Shown here piece after piece: positions 56,450 through 64,000 of a stretch of 64,000 nucleotides of DNA. The notes under the pieces were generated by a model that searched no databases, had not been told where the DNA came from, and saw only the letters and a program-made list of their open reading frames with translations. The stretch comes from Phreatobacter sp. (GTDB lineage: Bacteria > Pseudomonadota > Alphaproteobacteria > Rhizobiales > Phreatobacteraceae): positions 310,001 to 374,000 of the forward strand of contig NZ_JAEULY010000002.1 in the NCBI RefSeq assembly GCF_016793595.1. Reading direction: 5' to 3'. Positions within the stretch are counted from its first letter, which is position 1; every line of letters begins with the position of its first letter. A program made the translations under genes and the position numbers.

Positions 56450-56929
56450 TCAAAGCGTTTTCGCCAGCGCCACCAACTGATCCAGCGCGGTCGCCCATCC
56501 CTGATGGAAGCCCATCTCCTCGTGCTGCTTCTTCGCGTCGACGTCCTTGTGGATGGCCCGGGCGATGTAGAGCGTGCCCTTGCCGGCCGGCGTGATCGAC
56601 ACCGAGCCGGTCATGAAGGCGCTGCCGGTGGGCCGGTAGCCCGGTCCGAGAGCGTCGGTGAAGACCAGAAGCTGCTGCGGCACCACGGCCAGGACGCAGC
56701 CGGTATTGTCGTGCCTCTCGCCCGCCGGGCCTTCCATCACGGTGCGGAACTTGCCGCCCGGACGCAGATCGAGCTCGCAGGCAGTGGTCCGCCAGGGAGC
56801 GGGCGTGAACCACTTCATCAGCAGCTCCGGCTCGGTCCAGGCGCGCCAGACGAGGTGAGGCGAGACGTCCACCTCCCGCTTCAGTTCGAGATCGAGCGTG
56901 GGATCGAAGACGGTGTGCGGGATGGTCAT
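56450..56929 (-). CDS. SRPBCC (AHSA1-like) family protein, arsR-linked
   Basis: 159 residues. LKREVDVSPHLVWRAWTEPELLMKWFTP, C-terminal HEEMGFHQGWATALDQL and RPGGKFRTVMEG are AHSA1 landmarks. It overlaps the ArsR gene by four bases. ArsR-SRPBCC pairs are frequent; the regulator controls the pair and the ligand is often unknown. Confidence 0.9.
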   Translation of the reverse strand: MTIPHTVFDPTLDLELKREVDVSPHLVWRAWTEPELLMKWFTPAPWRTTACELDLRPGGKFRTVMEGPAGERHDNTGCVLAVVPQQLLVFTDALGPGYRPTGSAFMTGSVSITPAGKGTLYIARAIHKDVDAKKQHEEMGFHQGWATALDQLVALAKTL

Positions 56930-57270
56930 GATTGCTCCTCGTCGGACTTCATCTGCATGAGAAACGCGTCGAGCTGGTCGAGCCGCTGCTCCCAGAACCG
57001 GCGCTGCGCCTCCAGCCAGTGATTAGCCGCGGCCAGCGGTTCCGTCCGCAGGGTGCAGGTGCGCACCCGGCCGACCTTCTCGCTTGCGACGAGGCCGCTT
57101 TCCTCCAGGACCCTGAGGTGCTGGAGGAAACTCGGCATCGCCATGGCGAAGGGCCTCGCCAGATCGCTGACCGAAGCGGGACCTCGTCCCAGCGCCTCGA
57201 CCACGGCGCGGCGCGTCGGGTCCGCGAGGGCGCGGAAGGTTCCGTCGAGGGCGGTCTGAAAGTGGGCCAT
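56926..57270 (-). CDS. ArsR family (metalloregulator-like) transcriptional regulator
   Basis: 114 residues. The winged helix has FRALADPTRRAVVEALGRGPASVSDLARPF, then MAMPSFLQHLRVLEESGLV as the recognition helix region. The cysteine metal site of true ArsR is absent, so it is not an arsenic sensor. A perfect palindrome lies 20 bases upstream, suggesting autoregulation. Confidence 0.92.
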   Translation of the reverse strand: MAHFQTALDGTFRALADPTRRAVVEALGRGPASVSDLARPFAMAMPSFLQHLRVLEESGLVASEKVGRVRTCTLRTEPLAAANHWLEAQRRFWEQRLDQLDAFLMQMKSDEEQS

Positions 57271-57289
57271 GGTGGCGATATAGCGAGCG

Positions 57290-57319
57290 ATAATAGTTAG
57301 GTCAATGGCTAACTATTAT
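57290..57319. promoter_or_regulatory. ArsR-family operator palindrome
   Basis: ATAATAGTTAG (57290-57300) and CTAACTATTAT (57309-57319) are perfect 11-base arms, 8-base spacer. The site is strikingly A/T-rich for this genome and lies between the arsR gene and the lysE gene. Confidence 0.85.
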
Positions 57320-57399
57320 ATTCTGGATGAGCGCGCACCCGCCTTGCCAAAGCCGGCGCGGCGGGCCCTTCTGGACGCCCGTCGTCGCAAGGTTTGCTC

Positions 57400-58011
57400 A
57401 TGTCCCCGGAATTTCTGCTGACCACCCTGATCATCGTGGCCTCGCCCGGCACGGGCGTCATCTACACGCTGGCAGCGGGCCTCTCGCGCGGCGGCCGGGC
57501 GAGCGTGCTTGCCGCCTTCGCCTGCACGCTCGGCATCGTGCCTCACCTGCTTGCCGCCATGATGGGACTGGCGGCGCTGCTGCACACGAGCGCGGTCGCC
57601 TATAACCTCGTGAAATATGCCGGCGTCGCCTATCTGCTCTGGATGGCCTGGCAGACGCTGCGCGAGGACGGCGCGCTCAAGGTCGAGACGTCAGAGGACC
57701 GGCGCTCGTCCTGGCGGGTCATCGTCGATGGCGTCGCGATCAACGTGCTGAACCCGAAGCTCTCGATCTTCTTCGTGGCCTTCCTGCCGCAGTTCATCGC
57801 AGCGAACGAGGCTGCCCCGATGGCGCGCATGCTGGAGCTGTCGGGCGTGTTCATGGCCATGACCTTTGCGGTCTTCGCGGTCTATGGCCTGTTTGCCGCG
57901 GCCATGCGCGACAGGATCATTTCGCGTCCATCGGTGATGGCCTGGATGCGGCGCACCTTCGCGGCCGCCTTCGTGGCGCTCGGCGCGCGGCTGGCACTGC
58001 AGGAGAAGTGA
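57400..58011 (+). CDS. LysE family translocator
   Basis: 203 residues with six membrane segments. PEFLLTTLIIVASPGTGVIYTLAAGL at the start is the LysE/RhtB signature, and NPKLSIFFVAFLPQF is the second conserved stretch. These proteins export amino acids or related solutes. It may be controlled by the palindrome shared with arsR. The ATG at 57400 (MSPEF) is chosen. Confidence 0.9.
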   Translation: MSPEFLLTTLIIVASPGTGVIYTLAAGLSRGGRASVLAAFACTLGIVPHLLAAMMGLAALLHTSAVAYNLVKYAGVAYLLWMAWQTLREDGALKVETSEDRRSSWRVIVDGVAINVLNPKLSIFFVAFLPQFIAANEAAPMARMLELSGVFMAMTFAVFAVYGLFAAAMRDRIISRPSVMAWMRRTFAAAFVALGARLALQEK

Positions 58012-58019
58012 AACGCGAA

Positions 58020-58041
58020 GCGGCGGGCCGAAGCCCGCCGC
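58020..58041 (+). terminator. GC-rich hairpin after lysE
   Basis: GCGGCGGGC (58020-58028) and GCCCGCCGC (58033-58041) around CGAA. No T run follows, so it may be a weak terminator or a 3' end stabiliser. Confidence 0.55.
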
Positions 58042-58065
58042 AGGCAGCATTTGCTGGCGCGCAAC

Positions 58066-58851
58066 CTAGTTGCCCTGCCGGTCGCCGCCCGGCCTGCCAC
58101 CCATGCCGGGGCGAGGACCGGAGGGCCGGTTGAAGTCCGGCCTGCCGCCACCGCCACCGGGCGGACGGGTGATCGGAGGCGGACCGCCGCTCGGCGGGCG
58201 CACCCAGCCCGGACCGCCGCCACCGGGCGGACGCGTGATCGGCGGGCGGCCACCATCTGGCGGAGGGCGTCCCCAGTCGGGTCGGCCGCCACCGGGCGGA
58301 CGCGTGATCGGCGGGCGGCCACCATCCGGCGGCGGACGTCCCCAGTCAGGCCGGCCACCACCGGGCGGACGCACCCAGCCGGGGCCACCCGGCGGGCGGA
58401 TCGGGGGCGGGCGGACGATCGGCGGACGCGGGCCGGGGCCGACCCAGCCAGGCGGACGGGGCGGCGGCCTCCAGCCGGGATGCGGCGGCCGGTAAGGCGG
58501 GCGCCAGCCCGGCCGGTAGGGCGGATAGACATAGGGCGGCTCGACATAGACCGGCGGCGGAACGACGACCGTCGGCCGCCCCCCTGAAGCGCCATCGAGA
58601 TAGGACTGTGAGACGTAGCCCTCGAGGCCGCGATAGACCACGCGGCACCAGGCGCCGTCGCAATCCTCGACGTTGACGCCGGTCCCCTCGGCGAGCGTGG
58701 CGACGCGCGGATATTGCGTGCCGGGGCCGGAACGCATGTTGACGTCATCGGTCGTGTAGGCGTTCTGCGCCATGGCGGCGGCCGGCGCGAGCAGCCCCGC
58801 CACCAGCGCTCCCGCGAGAATCAAGCCTTTCGGCGGTCTCCAACTCATCAT
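58066..58851 (-). CDS. SH3b-domain secreted protein with long Pro/Gly repeat tail
   Basis: 261 residues: a signal peptide (about 1-28, ending AAAMA), one bacterial SH3 domain (about 32-88: VNMRSGPGTQYPRVATLAEG, then VYRGLEGYVSQSYL), and a tail of about 165 residues rich in Pro, Gly, Arg and Trp. The tail includes two near-identical 23-residue units. Bacterial SH3 domains bind peptidoglycan or proteins; the tail probably spans or decorates the envelope. Confidence 0.85.
   Translation of the reverse strand: MMSWRPPKGLILAGALVAGLLAPAAAMAQNAYTTDDVNMRSGPGTQYPRVATLAEGTGVNVEDCDGAWCRVVYRGLEGYVSQSYLDGASGGRPTVVVPPPVYVEPPYVYPPYRPGWRPPYRPPHPGWRPPPRPPGWVGPGPRPPIVRPPPIRPPGGPGWVRPPGGGRPDWGRPPPDGGRPPITRPPGGGRPDWGRPPPDGGRPPITRPPGGGGPGWVRPPSGGPPPITRPPGGGGGRPDFNRPSGPRPGMGGRPGGDRQGN
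58221..58358. repeat. Two tandem 69-base repeats in the SH3b gene
   Basis: A unit beginning CACCGGGCGG at 58221 recurs at 58290, a 69-base period, with only a few differences. It encodes the 23-residue Pro/Gly/Trp unit of the SH3b protein tail. Related shorter copies flank it on both sides. Confidence 0.8.
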
Positions 58852-59084
58852 CGAACTCCTGTCGCGCGCGACGCTCCGACCGGATCGGGAACGACGCCGC
58901 CAGCAAAAGGTTCCGCTTCCGGTTCCTCTCTACCGGTACTCTGGGCCGGGCGGGATGAACGACCTATGAACCGCCATGAACTGAACAGTTAAAAATTTAG
59001 TAATGCCGTTAGTTCCGACAAAAAGAGCTGCGAATTAGACCTGAATGCCGGCAATCCCGTTAAATTGTCACTCGGCATCCCCTC

Positions 59085-59735
59085 ATGTTGTCCGCTATCG
59101 CTTCTCTCGAACGTCAAGCAGACGCGGCGGTCATCGACCGCCGCGACACCATGCGCGTCATCCTGAACATGGGTGGCCGCTACATGCTGGCATCGCGCCG
59201 GGACAGTCAGGGCAACCGGCGGGAATATGCCTGCCGCGCCGCCGACATGTCGACGCGCGCGCTGCTCCTGCTCGCGCCGGTGCTCGGACCGGTGGGCGAG
59301 CGTGTCATCGCCTATTTCGGCGAGTTCGGCACGATCGACGGCAAGATCATCCGGACTTTCGAGCGCGGCTTCGTCATGAGCGTCGAGGGTAGCGACATCC
59401 TGCGCGACAAGATCGCGGCCAAGCTCGCGTGGATCGAGGATCATCGCAACCACGACACGCCCGACGTCCGCGGCCACAAGCGGATCGTGCCGCGCCGGCC
59501 CATCTCGATTCTGACCCTGGCGAACGGCGCAACCTACACCTGCCTCGTCATCGACCTGTCGATTTCGGGCGCGGCGGTATCCGCCGACGTCATGCCGCCG
59601 GTCGGGGCGGCAGTCGCGGTCGGCTCCGTCATCGGCCGGGTGCGCCGGCATTTCGCGGAAGGCTTCGCCATCGCCTTCGGGGAAGTGCAGGAACTGCGGA
59701 CGCTACAGAAACGGCTGATGCGCGCGCCCGTCTGA
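59085..59735 (+). CDS. PilZ domain protein (possible double PilZ)
   Basis: 216 residues. Residues 130-205 form a PilZ domain with the c-di-GMP contacts RIVPR (133-137) and DLSISG (157-162). Residues 20-105 look like a degenerate first PilZ barrel without those motifs. Such proteins are c-di-GMP receptors; the target is unknown. ATG at 59085 is preceded by no strong ribosome site. Confidence 0.85.
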   Translation: MLSAIASLERQADAAVIDRRDTMRVILNMGGRYMLASRRDSQGNRREYACRAADMSTRALLLLAPVLGPVGERVIAYFGEFGTIDGKIIRTFERGFVMSVEGSDILRDKIAAKLAWIEDHRNHDTPDVRGHKRIVPRRPISILTLANGATYTCLVIDLSISGAAVSADVMPPVGAAVAVGSVIGRVRRHFAEGFAIAFGEVQELRTLQKRLMRAPV

Positions 59736-59811
59736 AACCTGGAGCGAGGGATTTCCGGCACCGGCCGGACGCGCTAGGTTCCCGGCCTCAAACCTGATCA
59801 GCGGTGCCGCC

Positions 59812-60099
59812 ATGTCGTTCCTGAAATCCCTGTTTGGCTTGGGCAAGCCGGCCGCCGAGGCGGAACCGGCACCGGCGGCGTCAATCGCGCACAAGGGCTT
59901 CACGATCACCGCCGCGCCGTTCCGCAACGAGGGGCAGTTCCAGACAGCCGGGACCGTGACCAAGGAGATCGACGGCGAAATGAAGGAGCATCGCTTCATC
60001 CGCGCCGACCGGCATGCCTCGCTGGAGGATGCGGTGGAATTCTCCCTCACCAAGGGCCGGCAGATCGTCGACGAACAGGGCGATCGCATCTTCCGCTGA
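59812..60099 (+). CDS. HlyU family transcriptional regulator
   Basis: 95 residues. MSFLKSLFGLG, KGFTITAAPF and EHRFIRADRHASLEDAVEFSLTKGRQIVDEQGDRIF match the HlyU family. In Vibrio HlyU proteins control toxin genes, but the short alphaproteobacterial members have no proven DNA binding; the name reflects family membership only. Confidence 0.88.
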   Translation: MSFLKSLFGLGKPAAEAEPAPAASIAHKGFTITAAPFRNEGQFQTAGTVTKEIDGEMKEHRFIRADRHASLEDAVEFSLTKGRQIVDEQGDRIFR

Positions 60100-60190
60100 G
60101 AGAGCGGAAACATAGGGCGGCGTCATCTGACATGACGTCGACACCGGCGCTTGCGAGGAGGAGGCTGCCAGCCTCATCCCCGGATCGCTC

Positions 60191-60889
60191 ATGCCTGCCC
60201 GTTTCGCCGCCGCCATCCTGATCGCGCTTGGGTTCTGGTCGACCGTGGAGGTTTTTGCGCGCCCGCTCGCGCGCCTCGACACGTCGGCGGCGAGGCTGGC
60301 TCAGCCGGTGCGCACCGGCATGGCCATGATCGCCAACCACGGTTCGAAACCGCTCTGGGTGTTGCAGGTGACGCCGGTCGATGCGACCTCATGGGGCGGC
60401 GACCGGCTCGGCAGCGGCTCGCTGGCGCCCGGCGCGCGCGGGCTTTTGCGGCTGGGCGCAACCGGCCAGTGCCGCTTCGATCTGCGCGCCACTTTCGCCA
60501 ACGGTCGCGAGGTCACGCGATTCGATCTCGACCTGTGCCAGAACCCCGATATCGCTCTGAGCGATTCCGACACGGATACGCCGCTGCCCGAGGCGCGCGC
60601 CGGCGTGACTCTGTTCCGGGCGGTGAACCGCACGGGCGCGCCGGTCGTGGCGCTCCACGTCTCGCCGGCGGACGGGCCCGAACAGGGCGATGTCCTTGGC
60701 GCCTGGGTGATGGGCGAGGAGATGCACTATACCGGCCGGGCGCCGTCCGGGCCGTCCTGTTTCTTCGATCTGAAGAGCGTCTTCTCGGTGCGTGGCCCGG
60801 AGGCGGCGACCATGTCGGGTCAGAACCTCTGCGAGACGCGCGAGATCGCCTTGTCGCGCGGCGATGTCATGGGTGGACTGAGACGCTGA
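60191..60889 (+). CDS. Secreted protein with two tandem copies of one domain
   Basis: 232 residues with a signal peptide (about 1-23). Residues 47-124 and 144-222 repeat the same layout: a strand ending in VxxxHVSP or VLQVTP, a Cys-FDL motif (Cys94, Cys190) and a Cys before a five-residue spacer and IALS (Cys116, Cys214). Each half probably forms one disulphide. No family is recognised. It ends against a bidirectional terminator shared with rpsU. Confidence 0.72.
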   Translation: MPARFAAAILIALGFWSTVEVFARPLARLDTSAARLAQPVRTGMAMIANHGSKPLWVLQVTPVDATSWGGDRLGSGSLAPGARGLLRLGATGQCRFDLRATFANGREVTRFDLDLCQNPDIALSDSDTDTPLPEARAGVTLFRAVNRTGAPVVALHVSPADGPEQGDVLGAWVMGEEMHYTGRAPSGPSCFFDLKSVFSVRGPEAATMSGQNLCETREIALSRGDVMGGLRR

Positions 60890-60960
60890 ATCCTCGCCTC
60901 TGGCGGCTTTCTCTTTCTTCGAATCGCAGCGACGCTCGAGACCCCGCGCGCGCAACGAAA

Positions 60961-60983
60961 AAGGGCTCCGAAACGGAGCCCTT
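60961..60983. terminator. Bidirectional terminator between duplicated-domain gene and rpsU
   Basis: AAGGGCTCCG (60961-60970) and CGGAGCCCTT (60974-60983) with AAA loop; read leftward it is followed by a run of T. Confidence 0.88.
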
Positions 60984-61015
60984 TGCGTTTGTCCGCCGAT
61001 AGGAAACCGGCGAAG

Positions 61016-61324
61016 TCAGCGCTGCGTCGTGGCCTCGGCGGCGCCTGCCGCGGAGGGCGCACCAGCAGGGGCACCCGGACGCGGACGGCGCTCGGGACGG
61101 GCCTTCGGCTTGGGAGCGGGCAGGAGCCCGTCGCGCTGAGCCTGCTTGCGCGCCGCCTTGCGGGCACGGCGAATCGCTTCGGCCTTCTCGCGGTTCTTGC
61201 GCTCGGAAGGCTTCTCGAAAGACTTGCGCTGCTTCATCTCGCGGAAGATGCCTTCACGCTGCATCTTCTTCTTCAGGACGCGGAGCGCCTGATCGACATT
61301 GTTGTCGCGGACGAGAACCTGCAT
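61016..61324 (-). CDS. rpsU: 30S ribosomal protein S21
   Basis: 102 residues. The S21 core is [33 protein letters not shown], followed by [19 protein letters not shown]. After about residue 70 a Pro/Ala/Arg tail extends the protein; typical S21 is about 70 residues. GAGGAGA precedes the ATG at 61324. It binds the 3' minor domain of 16S rRNA. Confidence 0.95.
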   Translation of the reverse strand: MQVLVRDNNVDQALRVLKKKMQREGIFREMKQRKSFEKPSERKNREKAEAIRRARKAARKQAQRDGLLPAPKPKARPERRPRPGAPAGAPSAAGAAEATTQR

Positions 61325-61387
61325 GTCGTCTCCTCGCAAATGGTTGGACGGGAAGAGAAGCCCGGCCTGACCGGCACTTCACTTCTG

Positions 61388-61446
61388 CGCAGAAAAGCCG
61401 CGTTCCACGCCCGCCGCCGGTTCATCCGCGGTCGGCAGCGTGGAAC
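61388..61446 (-). terminator. Hairpin terminator after the cold-shock gene
   Basis: Arms GTTCCACGC (61402-61410) and GCGTGGAAC (61438-61446). Read leftward, after the csp stop, the hairpin is followed by GCGGCTTTTC. Confidence 0.7.
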
Positions 61447-61458
61447 AGATCGGCTGGA

Positions 61459-61671
61459 TCAGTCGACGGCCTTCAGGTTGTCCGCAGCGGACTTGCCCGA
61501 GCGACGGTCGGCGACGATCTCGAAGGAGATCTTCTGACCCTCGTTAAGGCCGTAGAGGCCGGCGCGCTCAACGGCGCTGATGTGAACGAACACATCGGTT
61601 CCGCCGCCATCCGGCTGGATGAAGCCGAAGCCCTTCTGGGAATTGAACCACTTCACGGTTCCGGTCTGCAT
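61459..61671 (-). CDS. Cold-shock protein (CspA family)
   Basis: 70 residues. [18 protein letters not shown] and [14 protein letters not shown] contain the RNP1 and RNP2 RNA-binding motifs. It is a single OB-fold domain that binds single-stranded RNA or DNA. AAGGA lies about 8 bases before the ATG. It sits upstream of rpsU on the same strand, separated by a terminator. Confidence 0.95.
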   Translation of the reverse strand: MQTGTVKWFNSQKGFGFIQPDGGGTDVFVHISAVERAGLYGLNEGQKISFEIVADRRSGKSAADNLKAVD

Positions 61672-62030
61672 GGAAGTATCCTTTCGCGCAAAGCGAGCAA
61701 AGACAAATCACTCGCGTCATGCACGAGTAGTTCGGGCTCACGTTTTCGAAGATTTTTCGTCAGCTGAACGCCCAGACAGCGGGCGCCGGGCCAATAAAGA
61801 ACGGCCGAAACGTCGATGCTAGATACTCGCTTCGGCCGCGGATTGCAAGGACGAGATGACCGGCGGCTGTCCACCATGCCGCCTGGAGCCGGGGAAAGCC
61901 AGCATTGAAGCGGTTTTCTGGCGCCTGCATGCGGATGCCAGGCGCTCCAGCCCACTCCTCCGGCGGGCGATATTGCGTCTCGGCGCGATTGCTGCATGAC
62001 TTGGCCGGCAACCCGCCGCCGGAAATTCCC
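61672..62030. other. 359-base intergenic region; csp leader and thioesterase promoter
   Basis: No gene is visible. The csp side (61672-61830) is A/T-richer and likely gives a long 5' leader as in other cold-shock genes. The right half should carry the thioesterase promoter; no hexamers could be assigned. Confidence 0.45.
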
Positions 62031-62438
62031 ATGCCCACGACAATCAGGCCAACCGATGCCGTGCCTCGCGGCCTCCTGACGGTGCGGATCAGCGCCATGC
62101 CCGCCGACACCAACGCCAATGGCGACATTTTCGGCGGCTGGGTGATGGCGCGGATGGACCAGGCGGGCGGCATTGCCGGGGTGGAGCGGGCGCAGGGGCG
62201 CGTCGTCACCATCGCCGTGGAGGCGATGACCTTCATACGACCGGTGCGCGTCGGCGACGTGCTGGAGGTCTATACGGAGGTCTTCCACGTCGGCCGCACC
62301 TCCATGAAGATCCATGTCGAGGCCTGGGCGCAGCGATTCCGCACGGTGAACCGGGAGAAGGTGACCGAGGCGACCTTCGCCTTCGTGGCCATCGACGAGG
62401 ACGGCCGGCCGCGACCCGTGCCGCCGGCGGCCGATTGA
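62031..62438 (+). CDS. Acyl-CoA thioesterase (YciA-like hot-dog)
   Basis: 135 residues. ADTNANGDIFGGWVMARMDQAGGIA near residue 25 is the hot-dog active-site helix with its Asn/Asp pair; VRVGDVLEVYTEV follows. YciA-type enzymes hydrolyse a broad range of acyl-CoAs. ATG at 62031 is chosen because the family starts there. Confidence 0.92.
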   Translation: MPTTIRPTDAVPRGLLTVRISAMPADTNANGDIFGGWVMARMDQAGGIAGVERAQGRVVTIAVEAMTFIRPVRVGDVLEVYTEVFHVGRTSMKIHVEAWAQRFRTVNREKVTEATFAFVAIDEDGRPRPVPPAAD

Positions 62439-62636
62439 ACACGACCGCCGCTCTGGCGAATCCGGCGATGATCCTGCCGGCGCCGGCGCAATCAGTGTCC
62501 CGAAGCTTGTCAGCGCCAGAATTTCCGAGCATTCGCCGGCCAGTATCGCCATCGATCAGGAGCGCATTCCTGCTGCGCAGCCTGTCGGCTGTCGATGCAG
62601 GCTGGGCTTCGAGAAGCAACCGCGGCAACCAGGTGT

Positions 62637-63269
62637 TCAGTCCCAGCGGTAGTTGAAGCTGACGCTGATCCGCTCGTCGGGGCTCTGGTTCACTGGCACC
62701 TCGTGCCGCACGAAGCTCTCCCAGAGCAGCACCGCGCCGGGCTCCGGGCCGACCGAGACGAAAGCCTGCAGCTCGCGCGGCGCGGCTTTGCGGCGCGGCG
62801 GATGCGCCATCATCATCGCGAGGCGCGGGTCCTCCAGTTTCAGGGCCGAGGCGCCCCTGGGCATGGCGACATAGAAAGTGCCGGAGACGACGCTGTGCGG
62901 GTGGATGTGGGAGGCGTGCGAGCCGCCTTCGGGCAACACGTTCACCCAGAGCGAATCGAGGACCAGCTTGCGCCCGCCAAGGTCGAGCGCGAGTTCCTTC
63001 GCGAAGGTCGCGACATGGCGGTCGAGATGGCGCGCCAGCGTCTTGAAGGTCGGGAACCGCCAGGGCAGGTCGTTCAGCGAGGCGTAGCTGGTATAGCCGG
63101 GATAGCCGTTCTTCGCGCACCAGCGGATGCCGGCCGTGTCGTCGATGGCGAGCGACCGACAGGCCTGCTCGATCTCGTCGAGGAAGGCCGGGGGCGCGCC
63201 GAGCCCGGCCCGGTAGAGCTTGGTGGCGAAGAGTGTTTCGACGGAGGCGGTCGCTTCAACAGGTGCCAT
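62637..63269 (-). CDS. TIGR02466 family 2OG-Fe(II) oxygenase-like protein
   Basis: 210 residues. LDSLWVNVLPEGGSHASHIHPHSVVSGTFYV holds candidate metal histidines in two adjacent stretches, and VRHEVPVNQSPDERISVSFNY near the C-terminus gives the distal His and the 2-oxoglutarate Arg. This fits the TIGR02466 group of putative dioxygenases. The start at 63269 (MAPVEATAS) is chosen. The substrate is unknown. Confidence 0.85.
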   Translation of the reverse strand: MAPVEATASVETLFATKLYRAGLGAPPAFLDEIEQACRSLAIDDTAGIRWCAKNGYPGYTSYASLNDLPWRFPTFKTLARHLDRHVATFAKELALDLGGRKLVLDSLWVNVLPEGGSHASHIHPHSVVSGTFYVAMPRGASALKLEDPRLAMMMAHPPRRKAAPRELQAFVSVGPEPGAVLLWESFVRHEVPVNQSPDERISVSFNYRWD

Positions 63270-63481
63270 GGAACGGCTTGTCGCAGGTCGCTGGCGGGCC
63301 GGCAAGGTTCGGCGTCATGCCGTGGCACGTCAGTCTTGGACGACTGCGCCTTTTCACGATCACGCGATACGGCAACAGGATACCGCTCCAGTCGACACTG
63401 ACGGTGCCAGCCCGACCTTGGTATTGCGCGGCAAACCTGATATTCGCGCTTGCAACAATCCCGTTCGAGAGCCGCCCCGCA

Positions 63482-64000
63482 ATGAGGCTCCTCAGCCGAA
63501 TCCTGAAAGTTGACGTGCAGAAGGGCGAGACGCTGAAGCGCCTCGTCGCCGAAAGCCTGCGCACCTATGCCAGCCGCTATGTCGTCGCCTTCATCTGCAT
63601 GGCGATCGTCGCCGGCTGCACGGCGATGTCCGCCTGGATCATGCGCGACCTGATCAATGGCGTGTTCCAGAACCGCGATTTCGGACTTGCCGTCTGGTTC
63701 GGCATCACCGTCTTCTCGGTGTTCCTGATCAAGGGTGCCGCCGCCTATCTGTCGAACGTCATTCTGGCGCGCATCGGCAACGCCATCGTCGCCGCCCAGC
63801 AGCAGCGCATCTTCCGCCATTTGCTGGGGCAGGGGGTCGACTTCTACCAGCAGCACGCCTCCGCCGATCTCGTGACCCGCGTGACCCACAACGCGCAGGC
63901 GGCGCGCGACGTGCTCCAGAACATCGTCACGACGGTCGGGCGCGACCTTCTCACCGTCGCCGGCCTCGTCGCGGTGATGCTGGTCTCCGATCCCCTGATG
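63482..64000 (+). CDS. ABC transporter, transmembrane domain (partial, MsbA-like exporter)
   Basis: The first 173 codons are present. SRYVVAFICMAIVAGCTAMSAWIM is the first helix, WFGITVFSVFLIKGAAAYLS the second; then QRIFRHLLGQGVDFYQQHASADLVTRVTHNAQAARDV is the coupling region of type I exporters. The ATPase domain lies outside the window. It may export lipid or drug substrates. Confidence 0.9.
   Translation, partial: MRLLSRILKVDVQKGETLKRLVAESLRTYASRYVVAFICMAIVAGCTAMSAWIMRDLINGVFQNRDFGLAVWFGITVFSVFLIKGAAAYLSNVILARIGNAIVAAQQQRIFRHLLGQGVDFYQQHASADLVTRVTHNAQAARDVLQNIVTTVGRDLLTVAGLVAVMLVSDPLM

Overview
The window is high-GC chromosomal DNA (about 65-70% G+C by eye) from an alphaproteobacterium, most likely order Hyphomicrobiales (Rhizobiales). 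The evidence is gene order and family content: a rplY-pth-ychF-maoC-maoC run; divergent moxR-DUF58-DUF4159 and DUF1285-CoA pyrophosphatase-DUF6111-CCA operons; a dnaG-rpoD pair; a HlyU-family protein; an Omp25/31-type porin; and rpsU with a long basic tail next to a cold-shock gene. Cytochrome b and cytochrome c1 are separate genes (petABC), unlike the fused fbcH of Bradyrhizobium. The genus cannot be fixed from this sequence. No tRNA, rRNA, insertion sequence, prophage or CRISPR array was seen.

Layout. 1-6196: two divergent conserved operons. 6334-10363: a membrane PAS-GGDEF-EAL protein, a FeeM/LuxI-like N-acyl amino acid synthase and small conserved proteins. 10438-14399: a catabolic cluster (GNAT, FAH-family hydrolase, SDR, aldehyde dehydrogenase). 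15583-20908: a porin, trmL, the bc1 complex operon and an MTA phosphorylase gene broken by an in-frame amber codon. 20936-24077: small envelope proteins, a LysR regulator and two MaoC-domain proteins. 24154-27944: ychF, pth, rplY, a cupin and an XRE-cupin regulator. 28205-32600: a small secreted protein, then a lower-GC two-gene cassette with a PD-(D/E)XK nuclease-like protein, downstream of a YfhO-type membrane protein. 32832-34798: an EnvZ-type kinase and a membrane protein.

35074-37750 holds three ATGA-coupled genes: a MoxR-type AAA+ ATPase, a DUF2201 metallopeptidase-like/VWA protein and an LCCL-like protein. This is my leading candidate for an uncharacterised system. 37829-41816: a SnoaL-like protein, two tandem cysteine-motif secreted proteins, a CHASE3/HisKA_2 kinase and aspartate aminotransferase. 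41975-50897: a TctC solute-binding protein, two glycosyltransferases, GST, moaE, a peptide-type solute-binding protein, a divergent azoR/lysR pair and a DUF2189 protein. 50978-55116: dnaG and rpoD. 55378-64000: SRPBCC proteins, an ArsR regulator with a perfect palindromic operator, a LysE exporter, SH3b, PilZ and HlyU proteins, rpsU, csp, a thioesterase, a TIGR02466 protein and the start of an ABC exporter.

Most of the window is ordinary housekeeping and accessory metabolism. The points most worth a second look are the AAA/VWA/LCCL triad, the low-GC nuclease cassette, the amber codon in the MTAP gene, the palindromes before dnaG, GST and arsR, and several repeat-built or duplicated secreted proteins of unknown role.
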